Shown: positions 32,493-42,403 of the stretch, one piece after another | How positions within the stretch are numbered: the first letter of the stretch is position 1 | How the letters are laid out: the number at the start of each line of letters is the position of its first letter | Position numbers and translations under genes: made by a program | Origin: Annona cherimola | Lineage: Eukaryota > Streptophyta > Magnoliopsida > Magnoliales > Annonaceae | Reading direction: 5' to 3' | Length of the DNA stretch: 64,000 nt | Assembly (NCBI GenBank): GCA_030490835.1 | Contig: CM059973.1 | Coordinates: 47,806,008-47,870,007 of the forward strand | The notes under the pieces: model-generated | The model's database searches: none | Seen by the model: the letters and a program-made list of their open reading frames with translations, nothing else | What the model was told of the DNA's origin: nothing

Positions 32493-34864
32493 TGATGCAA
32501 ACCAAGTGCTTGTCGTTAAGAGCACTGTGATCACCAGTTTAATTTAAATTAACCGAAACACATTAAAGCTACCACTATACGAGTGATAGTGTAGAATAAT
32601 GGTGAGTCGGGTCGAATCCACAGAGAGGCGATGTAGTTTTGAATTATTTTTAAGAGAAAGAAAAGAAGGTATAGAGAAGAGAGAGAAAGAGAAAGAGAGA
32701 AGAGAGAAGAAAGAAGAGAGAGAAAGAGAGAAGAGAGAGGAGAGAGAAAGAAGAGGGAAAAGATTAAAAGAGCTAGAGAAATAAAAAGAAAGGGGGACAA
32801 GAAGCTAAAAGAAATTAACTAACAACTGAATTAAAACTATTCTAAGAAAGCAATAAAAGCTATGAAATTAATCTACGAAAACAGGAATGAAAATTGCATT
32901 AAATTTAATCTAACAATTACAAAGCAGAAAATAAAGCAGTAAATCTAATCTAAAAATTATAAATTAAAATTTAACAACTATAAAACACTACCAACTATAA
33001 TGCAGAAAAATAAAATTGACATCACCCGTAAAAAGCGAATCTCCACGAAATGAAATTCTTTATTGCTTGGCCCCACCTCCTTGCTCGGGTCCCACCAACT
33101 GGGTCCCACCCACTTGCTACGGGGTCCCACCAAATGGGTCCCACCCAAGGGGTATGTGGGGTATAGGGGTGTGTTTTTTTGGGAAGAGTGGAGGCCTTAT
33201 TTTATAGACGTGTGAGGGGCCCTCCACTCCATTGTGCTTTCGATGTGGGATTGTTTTCATCGCCTGTAGCTGTAGCTGCTCGTTGGTTGCTTTCTTTTCT
33301 CAACGCTGCCTTCGTGAACCAGATGACCAATGGAAAATTTTTGGGCGTGATGGAAGGGCAGCTGCTCAGATTGTGCGGACAGATGGCTGCTAGGAAAGAG
33401 CTGGGCAAAAACGGATGGTTGATTGCAGGAATTGACGATGCGTGGCTGCCTGCTTGGATTGGTGAATTTTGGGGGAAAATGATGGTTCCATGGCTGGCCG
33501 GATCAAATTGCAAATGGAATTCCTGCCAACGTCAATTTCTGCTGGCGAAATTTTTCTAGCTCACAAACTTGTTCGGGATTCATAAAATCATTTTGATGGG
33601 GTGCTGCTGGTTGATTTTCGGCAGTTTGAAGATGGGTTAAATTGATGCTGCCGGTTCTATTGCTTTATAATTTTTGGACAGATTCCGAAATCTATGGCAG
33701 CTGTGTCTTGATTTTGCTTGCCGTGAGATGGGTCAGTGATGTCGTCGGTGGCAGAGCTGGTGTTCGAGGGCTGCCGAAATTAGTGGGATTGTGCGGACGG
33801 CTGATGGGTTGTCGAATTTGGGGAAAATTATGGAGCTGCTGTTTTGGAGAAGGTGGATTTGCAACCGAAATTCAAATTGGGCGATTTGGGAATAGGGGCT
33901 GAATCATGGCTGCCGGAAACTGAAGATGCCGAGGCCGGTTTTGTGGAGGGCAAGCAGAGATTGAAAAGGGCCTGCTCGGTGCTTGGAAAATTACCGGAGC
34001 TGCTGCTGTCCGTTGCCATTGCAATCTCGCCGGCGAACAGAGCAGCAGGGACAAAAATCGCCTGAGGAGAAGAAGAAAACGGCAGCTGTATGCCGTCTGT
34101 TTCTGTTGCTCGATGGATTTGGGGCCGTTCAATGAGGAGCAGGTTGGGAGCGTGCTGCGGCTGGGATTGGCATGCTGCTATCCGAATCTGAACGAGAGGC
34201 CGACCATGAGAGCGGTGCTGATGGTGCTGAATGGGTTGGAAAAGGGCTGCCGGATGTTGAAAGAGTTCGTTGTGCGGAGAGAATAATGGCTGCTACGAGT
34301 CTGTAACTCTCTGCCGGAAGAATCGGAGAAGGAAAGAAGAGAAAGGGGCTGTTCTGTCGATTTTTTCATTGTGGCTTCCCTTGGACGGTGACTGCTTGAT
34401 TAGACGGGGAGAGAGACGCCATGGCTGCTGAATTTGGGGAAGATGGAGCACCAGAGTATGGTGCTCCGGCGGAGTTCCGACCGTCTGTACTTATGCAGAA
34501 AATAAAAACGTGATTTTCCATATTTGATTTCTGTTAAAATAATTTTACTAAACCCACATAGACTTTTAATTTACTTTTGAGCACTTTTTGAATTTATTTT
34601 ATTTTATCTTAAGATTTTACAATGGTTTACTTTGCACCCATATTTCAAAGTTAGCCTATTTAATCCCTTTTAACATGTCAAATTATTTTTATAATTTTAT
34701 ATTTTCCAAAATATTGCAAAATGACCCGTTTTATAGCAAAATTAAAGATTCTATCAAAAATATGATTTTCATAGAATTTCACTTAAAATATGCATTTAAT
34801 TATCATTTTAATATTTAACAACGTGAATTTAATATAAAGTTAAAGGTAAATTTTTAGACTTATC
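32493..34864 (-). repeat. A1 3' LTR
   Basis: 2,372 bp; plus-strand ends TGATGCAAACC and GACTTATC(A). It contains a GA-rich microsatellite at about 32650-32780 and a more GC-rich stretch at 33100-34500. ORFs of 60-126 codons here all occur in both LTRs and show no domain. Confidence 0.92.
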
Positions 34865-34865
34865 A

Positions 34866-34878
34866 CACCCCCCAACTT
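34866..34878 (-). promoter_or_regulatory. A1 polypurine tract
   Basis: The minus strand reads AAGTTGGGGGGTG just before the LTR start TGATAAGTC. A similar block lies at 35798-35813 in the same element. Confidence 0.8.
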
Positions 34879-34919
34879 AAACATTGCTAGTCCCTTAGCA
34901 ATGGAAATAGTTTAATATA

Positions 34920-34936
34920 TAATTCTCTCTTTTTTT

Positions 34937-34967
<31 letters not shown>

Positions 34968-35770
34968 TTAACAATAATCTAAGTGCACTGCTATTAATGA
35001 TAGTAAGCTTTAGAAGTAAATTTCTCTAGTATATATGTGTAAAATATTTTCCATGATACATATAAAAGATTATAGCGCGTGTGTATGTGTACTAATGAAC
35101 AAATGGGCATTAAATAAATTATTTTCAGCTCATCCAAGCTAAGTAATATTTATATCAAAATTATGATAGCGATAGTAAATATTTTAGAAGTAAACTTTTT
35201 TTTTTTTTTCTTCAACATTTTTTTTTTTCTTCCCCTCACCATATTTCAGGATATCTAGGGATTTTCTTTTTCTTTTCTTTTTTTTCTTTTTTTTTTTTAA
35301 AAAAAAAAAAATTTTATTTTCAACGTTTTTTTTTTCTTCCCCTCACCATATTTCAGGATATCTAGGGTTTTACATTTTTTTTTCTATATATATTTTTTTT
35401 ATATTCTCCCCTCACCATATTTCAGGGTATCTGGGGATATAATTTTTTTTTTTTTTTTTAACTACCAGCTATCAATTATAGCGATATTAAAAATTACTTG
35501 CTTGGATGAGAGAGAAAAACTATATTATCATGGTACCCATGAGGTTCATTGACGTGTAAGTGCAATCAGTGCTAATAAAATTTTGAAAACACCATGAAAA
35601 TATTTTTTACAAATATAACTAATTACAGTTTTCCTCTTCACTTACTACCAAGCATAACAAGTGTACTTTGATTTATCTCTATTTTTTTGGATATTTTCTA
35701 GAATTTTTTTTTTCTTTTTTTTTTATTATTAATTTTTTTTTTTTAATTTTTATTTGATATTATATATATT
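34920..35770. repeat. A1 homopolymer-rich region with a triplicated motif
   Basis: Long T runs (A on the coding strand) at 34928-34970, 35198-35230, 35263-35300, 35440-35460 and 35700-35750. Within them a motif 'cttcccctcaccatatttc' plus 'aggatatctaggg' occurs at about 35229-35262, 35335-35368 and 35405-35435. No ORF. Confidence 0.75.
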
Positions 35771-35962
35771 TTTAAATAAATCACGTTAAGCAAACCAGAC
35801 CCCCCCAACTTGAATAGAGCTATCTTTGATAAACATGCACAAAATATATAAATTCATGAAAATAAGATAGCAGGGAAAGAGACAACCTGGGGTGTAAGGA
35901 TCTGATTAAATTGCTACAGCTTTCTCCTACAAAAAGAAAAGCAAAGGTATATATATACACAT

Positions 35963-36014
35963 GTTGGGTTGCCTCCCAACCAGCGCTAAGTTTTATGTCT
36001 TCAGCCAGACATAA
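35963..36014 (-). repeat. Two consecutive hairpins after the A1 ORF
   Basis: First stem GTTGGG/CCCAAC around 35963-35980, followed by AGCGCT. Second stem TTATGTCT (35993-36000) / AGACATAA (36007-36014), perfect over eight bp with loop TCAGCC. On the coding strand they follow the ORF stop by about 10 nt. Confidence 0.65.
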
Positions 36015-36023
36015 TGTTTAATG

Positions 36024-37712
36024 TTATCCAATTCCTGCTCTATTAAAATTCTTAACACTATGTAGATTATTTATCATTTTCATATGTTCATGCTCAAGCG
36101 TTGTGAAGATTAATGAGTTATCAATGATGTCCAATATGTAGCACTCTTCAATTTGATCATTTATTGAATTCATTAAACTGTTACTTAATGGGAGCATGAT
36201 TTTATTTTGGGTTAAACAGGATTCCATTTGAATACAATGCTCTTTGAGAAATTGACTATAATTTGAAATATATTGAATAACATCAAAGAGCGAAATTTTA
36301 ACTTGAACCTGTTTAAATATGTGAATCATCTCTTCCTTTTTCATTAATTCATCTATGCTAATGAGCTCATCTTTAAAAGTACTTGAAATAGCAGGTATGT
36401 GCCTTTCAAAATTTTCATTAATAATTTCATTTTCACTTCCCCCCAACTTATCCTCAATAGATTCTTTATTTTTCACCTCATCATTAATTTGGTTATGATC
36501 TCTATCATTCATTTGAAACCTATTATCAATCTCCTCAATATTTTCTTGACATTTTTCTTCTTCAAATTTATCATTAATTAATTTTTCATTGTTTTCTATC
36601 ATATTTTCTTGATTATGAAGAGAGGAATTCTCATTAAGTTTATGATCTGAGAAACCGTCACTACATAATGTTGTAATTAGTACCAAATTTTCAGATAATA
36701 GATTTTCTGATAGTAATTGATCTGATTGAGTTTGATAATCAAAATGATTAATTGGAGTGATAGTTGATTCATTAGGTTCCTCCCCACATAATGTTTCAAT
36801 ATATTCATTAGTTATTTTCAAATTGTCTTTCTTTTGACCTAGCTTTGGTTCGTTAAGAGATTCAACTTCTAAAGCATTTGGAAATGCTAAGTCATTTTCA
36901 AAATATGGACTTTCCAAAGGTATTGGATCTATTTGAAAATTTGAATGATCAACTAGATTATCAATTTGGTCAGTATAAAATTCCTCTCCTCCTCTCCTCT
37001 CCATGGCTACTATTACTTGATCTTCATGATCTGTCATTTTAGCAAATAATTGTTGGTTGGAAAGGAATTGTTGATTTAATCTTTCGAATCCTCCCTCTAC
37101 GTTATCTAAGTGAGGAGGTTGTTGATAATCTACTTGATCCGATGAAAATTTTGAAAAGTACTCTTGTGGGGGATTTGACTGAAGATACATATTTTTATAA
37201 TGTTCACATCGATTTACGCACTCTGCAAATCTATTTATACTATTTTCTAGTTTTTCAAGTTTCTCATAATTATATGTTTGATGAAAAGATTGGTTAATAG
37301 GTTGAGGTGAAAAATTTTCTTCAGGATATACCGGTGGCCCATATGTATTTTCATAATGATTATATTGATATTGATAATTTGAAAATTGACTTTGCTCAGG
37401 TGGCCACTGGGTTTGTAGATATGGAGGGTAAGATTGCATTTGTTGATTTGTCCAAGAAGGATTAGGACAACTCATCCATTCTGAGTTATGTGTATGTGAA
37501 AATGAATTATAATTAGGTGTAGGAAACTTTTGAAAATTTTGCACTTGCGCTTGATATGGTAAAAATTGGGTTTCATTAGAATATGTCGTTTGAAAAGGAA
37601 TCGATGTATTTACGAATGAACTGTTTGAGTTTTGATAGGCAAGTAAATCATTAAGCTTTTGGTTTAATTCTTCCAACTTACCTAACCGCTGATTAATAAA
37701 GTTCATGTCCAT
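36024..37712 (-). CDS. A1 gag-like protein, 562 residues
   Basis: Uninterrupted ORF and the only one in A1. Start MDMNFINQRLGKLEELNQKLND. Residues 30-180 are rich in Asn, Gln, Tyr and Pro. Residues 195-240 include EGGFERLNQQFLSNQQLF. The middle is acidic and Asn-rich. Near residue 470 a block KVQVKISLFDVIQYISNYSQ then FLKEHC resembles the VNIPLLDAI..VPSYAKFLKDL segment between Gag and protease of Athila/Tat elements; this similarity is recalled, not computed. There is no zinc knuckle and no protease Asp motif. It may be a derived Gag used for packaging with helper enzymes, or a protein of unknown role. No sign of membrane segments. Confidence 0.7.
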   Translation of the reverse strand: MDMNFINQRLGKLEELNQKLNDLLAYQNSNSSFVNTSIPFQTTYSNETQFLPYQAQVQNFQKFPTPNYNSFSHTHNSEWMSCPNPSWTNQQMQSYPPYLQTQWPPEQSQFSNYQYQYNHYENTYGPPVYPEENFSPQPINQSFHQTYNYEKLEKLENSINRFAECVNRCEHYKNMYLQSNPPQEYFSKFSSDQVDYQQPPHLDNVEGGFERLNQQFLSNQQLFAKMTDHEDQVIVAMERRGGEEFYTDQIDNLVDHSNFQIDPIPLESPYFENDLAFPNALEVESLNEPKLGQKKDNLKITNEYIETLCGEEPNESTITPINHFDYQTQSDQLLSENLLSENLVLITTLCSDGFSDHKLNENSSLHNQENMIENNEKLINDKFEEEKCQENIEEIDNRFQMNDRDHNQINDEVKNKESIEDKLGGSENEIINENFERHIPAISSTFKDELISIDELMKKEEMIHIFKQVQVKISLFDVIQYISNYSQFLKEHCIQMESCLTQNKIMLPLSNSLMNSINDQIEECYILDIIDNSLIFTTLEHEHMKMINNLHSVKNFNRAGIG

Positions 37713-37905
37713 TCTTTAATTTTAGTTTTATATTTTTTTTTTATATATATTTTTTTAAAGCAGGAAAGAATCGAAATTGGTGATCTGAAGTTCAAGTGCA
37801 ATAAGTAAAGAAAGCAGATAAATAAAGCAGTAAAGATTATACTATTGAAAGCAAGTAAAGGAAATTTAAAGCAACTAATAAAACAATTCAAACCTCAATA
37901 CGCCT

Positions 37906-37922
37906 CCCCGGCAACGGCGCCA
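37906..37922 (-). promoter_or_regulatory. A1 primer binding site
   Basis: TGGCGCCGTTGCCGGGG on the minus strand, six bases from the LTR end. This is the conserved Tat/Athila-type primer site, usually ascribed to a tRNA such as tRNA-Asp. Confidence 0.88.
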
Positions 37923-37928
37923 AAAACT

Positions 37929-40300
37929 TGATGCAAACCAAGTGCTTGTCGTTAAGAGCACTGTGATCACCAGTTTAATTTAAATTAACCGAAACACATT
38001 AAAGCTACCACTATACGAGTGATAGTGTAGAATAATGGTGAGTCGGGTCGAATCCACAGAGAGGCGATGTAGTTTTGAATTATTTTTAAGAGAAAGAAAA
38101 GAAGGTATAGAGAAGAGAGAGAAAGAGAAAGAGAGAAGAGAGAAGAAAGAAGAGAGAGAAAGAGAGAAGAGAGAGGAGAGAGAAAGAAGAGGGAAAAGAT
38201 TAAAAGAGCTAGAGAAATAAAAAGAAAGGGGGACAAGAAGCTAAAAGAAATTAACTAACAACTGAATTAAAACTATTCTAAGAAAGCAATAAAAGCTATG
38301 AAATTAATCTACGAAAACAGGAATGAAAATTGCATTAAATTTAATCTAACAATTACAAAGCAGAAAATAAAGCAGTAAATCTAATCTAAAAATTATAAAT
38401 TAAAATTTAACAACTATAAAACACTACCAACTATAATGCAGAAAAATAAAATTGACATCACCCGTAAAAAGCGAATCTCCACGAAATGAAATTCTTTATT
38501 GCTTGGCCCCACCTCCTTGCTCGGGTCCCACCAACTGGGTCCCACCCACTTGCTACGGGGTCCCACCAAATGGGTCCCACCCAAGGGGTATGTGGGGTAT
38601 AGGGGTGTGTTTTTTTGGGAAGAGTGGAGGCCTTATTTTATAGACGTGTGAGGGGCCCTCCACTCCATTGTGCTTTCGATGTGGGATTGTTTTCATCGCC
38701 TGTAGCTGTAGCTGCTCATTGGTTGCTTTCTTTTCTCAACGCTGCCTTCGTGAACCAGATGACCAATGGAAAATTTTTGGGCGTGATGGAAGGGCAGCTG
38801 CTCAGATTGTGCGGACAGATGGCTGCTAGGAAAGAGCTGGGCAAAAACGGATGGTTGATTGCAGGAATTGACGATGCGTGGCTGCCTGCTTGGATTGGTG
38901 AATTTTGGGGGAAAATGATGGTTCCATGGCTGGCCGGATCAAATTGCAAATGGAATTCCTGCCAACGTCAATTTCTGCTGGCGAAATTTTTCTAGCTCAC
39001 AAACTTGTTCGGGATTCATAAAATCATTTTGATGGGGTGCTGCTGGTTGATTTTCGGCAGTTTGAAGATGGGTTAAATTGATGCTGCCGGTTCTATTGCT
39101 TTATAATTTTTGGACAGATTCCGAAATCTATGGCAGCTGTGTCTTGATTTTGCTTGCCGTGAGATGGGTCAGTGATGTCGTCGGTGGCAGAGCTGGTGTT
39201 CGAGGGCTGCCGAAATTAGTGGGATTGTGCGGACGGCTGATGGGTTGTCGAATTTGGGGAAAATTATGGAGCTGCTGTTTTGGAGAAGGTGGATTTGCAA
39301 CCGAAATTCAAATTGGGCGATTTGGGAATAGGGGCTGAATCATGGCTGCCGGAAACTGAAGATGCCGAGGCCGGTTTTGTGGAGGGCAAGCAGAGATTGA
39401 AAAGGGCCTGCTCGGTGCTTGGAAAATTACCGGAGCTGCTGCTGTCCGTTGCCATTGCAATCTCGCCGGCGAACAGAGCAGCAGGGACGAAAATCGCCTG
39501 AGGAGAAGAAGAAAACGGCAGCTGTATGCCGTCTGTTTCTGTTGCTCGATGGATTTGGGGCCGTTCAATGAGGAGCAGGTTGGGAGCGTGCTGCGGCTGG
39601 GATTGGCATGCTGCTATCCGAATCTGAACGAGAGGCCGACCATGAGAGCGGTGCTGATGGTGCTGAATGGGTTGGAAAAGGGCTGCCGGATGTTGAAAGA
39701 GTTCGTTGTGCGGAGAGAATAATGGCTGCTACGAGTCTGTAACTCTCTGCCGGAAGAATCGGAGAAGGAAAGAAGAGAAAGGGGCTGTTCTGTCGATTTT
39801 TTCATTGTGGCTTCCCTTGGACGGTGACTGCTTGATTAGACGGGGAGAGAGACGCCATGGCTGCTGAATTTGGGGAAGATGGAGCACCAGAGTATGGTGC
39901 TCCGGCGGAGTTCCGACCGTCTGTACTTATGCAGAAAATAAAAACGTGATTTTCCATATTTGATTTCTGTTAAAATAATTTTACTAAACCCACATAGACT
40001 TTTAATTTACTTTTGAGCACTTTTTGAATTTATTTTATTTTATCTTAAGATTTTACAATGGTTTACTTTGCACCCATATTTCAAAGTTAGCCTATTTAAT
40101 CCCTTTTAACATGTCAAATTATTTTTATAATTTTATATTTTCCAAAATATTGCAAAATGACCCGTTTTATAGCAAAATTAAAGATTCTATCAAAAATATG
40201 ATTTTCATAGAATTTCACTTAAAATATGCATTTAATTATCATTTTAATATTTAACAACGTGAATTTAATATAAAGTTAAAGGTAAATTTTTAGACTTATC
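37929..40300 (-). repeat. A1 5' LTR
   Basis: 2,372 bp, practically identical to 32493-34864. Its outer end reads ...GACTTATC followed directly by TCTACTTT of C3, so the last base or bases expected from the other copy (CA) appear to be lost. Confidence 0.92.
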
Positions 40301-42381
40301 TCTACTTTCCCTCTTTGAAATTCATGATCAATCAAGAATTTGTTCAACCTTTCATACCAAGCTCTTGGAGCTTGTTTTAATCCATATAGTGCTTTGGTCA
40401 ATTTATACACATATTTTGATTGATCCTTATCTTCAAAACCAGGGGGTAGTTCAACATATACTTCTTCATTCAAATAGCCATTCAAAAATGCACTCTTCAC
40501 ATCCATTTGGAACAATTTGAAATTCATATGTGAAGCGAATGCTAATAAGATACGTATGGCTTCTAATCTAGCCACGGGTGCATATGATTCTTCAAAATCA
40601 ATTCCTTCTTCTTGGGAGTACCCTTTGGCTACTAATCGTGCCTTGTTTCTAATTACAAGTCCACTTTCATCCAATTTGTTCCTAAATACCCATTTGGTAC
40701 CAATGACAGTATGATTTTCTGGTCTAGGAACTAATTGTCATACATTGTTCCTTTCAAATTGGTTTAGCTCTTCTTGCATTGCTATAGTCCAATGTTCATC
40801 ATTGAGAGCTTGTTCAATGGTATTTGGTTCAATTTTAGATACAAAGGCATATTGACCATAAACGTTTTGTTTTGATCTTCTAGTTTTTACTCCTTCATAT
40901 ATGTTTCCAATAACTTGTTCAATTGGATGGGCATTTTTGAACTTTAAATCAGTTGGAGGTTTGTAAGAGTCATTACCTTCACTTACCTCTTCCTCCACTG
41001 GATTTTCTGGCTTGAGCTCGAGTTCCTTTGGTTGTTCTTTGCTTTTTGTCTCATCTGCATCACTTAGTTCATCCTCCTTTCTCGGACTTTGGTTAATTTC
41101 ATCAAATACAACATGTATGGATTCTTCTACAACTTGGTTTCGTTTGTTGAATACTCTATATGCTTTGCTATTTGATGAATAACCAAGGAATATAGCCTCA
41201 TCGCTTTTGGCATCTAATTTGCCCAAATTGGTTTTTCCATTGTTTAAAACATAGCATGTACATCCAAAAGTATGAAAATATGAGATATTTGGTTTCCTTC
41301 CTTTCCATAGTTCATATGGGGTCTTTTTAAAGATTGCTCGAATGGTAACTCGGTTCAAAACATGACAAGATGTACTCACAGCTTCACCCCAAAATTTCTT
41401 GGATAGATTGCTCTCATTTAGCATAGTTCTAGCCATCTCTTGTATAGTTCTATTTTTCCTTTCTACTACTCCATTTTGTTGTGGAGTTCTTGGTGCAGAA
41501 AATGTGTGGTGAATTCCTTTTTCATTGCAAAATTTCATGAATCGTTTGTTTTCGAATTCGCCACCATGATCGCTTCTTATGGTCACAATAGTACTTTGTT
41601 TTTCATTTTGCACCAAATTTACAAAAGTTGCAAACATAGAGAAGGCTTCATCTTTACTAGCTAAGAGAATTATCCATGTGAATCTTGAAAAATCATCAAC
41701 TATGACAAATACATATTTCTTTCCACCAATGGTTAGAATGTTGGATGGCCCGTATAGATCCATATATAGCAATTCAAGTGGCTTAGTGGTGGAAATTTCC
41801 TTTTTGGTAGAGAAAGGCATCTTGGGTTGTTTTGATAATTGACATGCCTTGCAAATCTTGTCTTTGTCATATTTCAATCTTGGTAATCCTTCTACCAAAC
41901 TCTTTTTCCATAGGGTTTTTATGTTGCCCATGTTTATATGTCCAAGCCTCTTGTGCCAAACCCATGGATCGTTATCAATGGCCATTAGACATTGACCATC
42001 TAATTCATCAAGTGAAACCAAATAAATATTTCCATGTCTTTTACCACTAAACATGATATGTTCTCCATCAAGTACATTACATATAGATGATTCAAACACA
42101 ACTTTGTATCCTTTATCACATAATTGGCTAATGCTCATTAAATTGTGTTTGAGTCCTTCAACAAACAAAACATCTTCCATGCATGCATTTGAAATACTAT
42201 GTATATTTCCTTTACCTTTAATTTTACCTTTTTCATTATTGCCAAAGGCAACCATTCCATCATTACAAGGCTTAAGTTTGTGAAACAAACTTCTTTCACC
42301 GGTCATATGCCTTGAGCAACCGCTATCCATAAACCATTCATTGTTTGTCTTTGCCTTAAGACATGTCTGAAAAATAAGCAA
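40301..42381 (-). pseudogene. pol: C3 pol, N-terminal part (protease, integrase, start of RT)
   Basis: From MLIFQTCLKAKTNNEWFMDSG. Protease DSGCSRHMTGE; zinc region HKRLGHIN and CKACQLSKQ; integrase [19 protein letters not shown] and [10 protein letters not shown] (Asp, Asp, Glu present); the linker; then RT with [20 protein letters not shown] and [24 protein letters not shown] to TGA change at about 40736 (NNVW region) interrupts it. The A1 insertion cuts RT just before the YVDD block, which continues at 32492. Confidence 0.9.
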
Positions 42382-42403
42382 ATAAATCTTATCTTCTTGG
42401 TAC
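42367..42403 (-). other. C3 37-nt GT...AG segment at the gag/pol junction
   Basis: Minus strand begins GTACC, ends TTTTTCAG and includes the gag stop TAA. Codons before (GPIKW) and after (TCLKAKTNNEWFMDSG) are in the same frame if it is left out. In the pol frame a TAA sits seven bases upstream of the GT, so a +1 shift would have to occur within about 18 nt. Confidence 0.6.

Larger units (their letters stand above)
32493..40300 (-). mobile_element. A1: non-autonomous Tat/Athila-like gypsy element
   Basis: 7.8 kb, minus strand. Two 2,372-bp direct repeats (32493-34864 and 37929-40300) differ, as far as seen, at only two positions (33277 versus 38713, and in the GGGACA/GGGACG context near 34051 and 39487). 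The primer site TGGCGCCGTTGCCGGGG is characteristic of Tat/Athila gypsy elements. The internal region has one 562-residue gag-like ORF and no protease, RT or integrase, so it would need a helper. It interrupts C3 RT. The flanks share only TCT (32490-32492 and 40301-40303), not a clean five-base duplication. Confidence 0.88.

Noticed and set aside
32599..32784. Glu/Arg/Lys-rich 61-residue ORF and its Ser/Leu-rich antisense
   Set aside because: Translation of a GA microsatellite within the A1 LTR.
32493..40300. Tandem segmental duplication of a host gene (pairs of ORFs of 126, 86, 86 and 63 residues)
   Set aside because: The pairs are the two LTRs of A1, shown by the primer site and polypurine tract at their inner borders; the ORFs have no domains.
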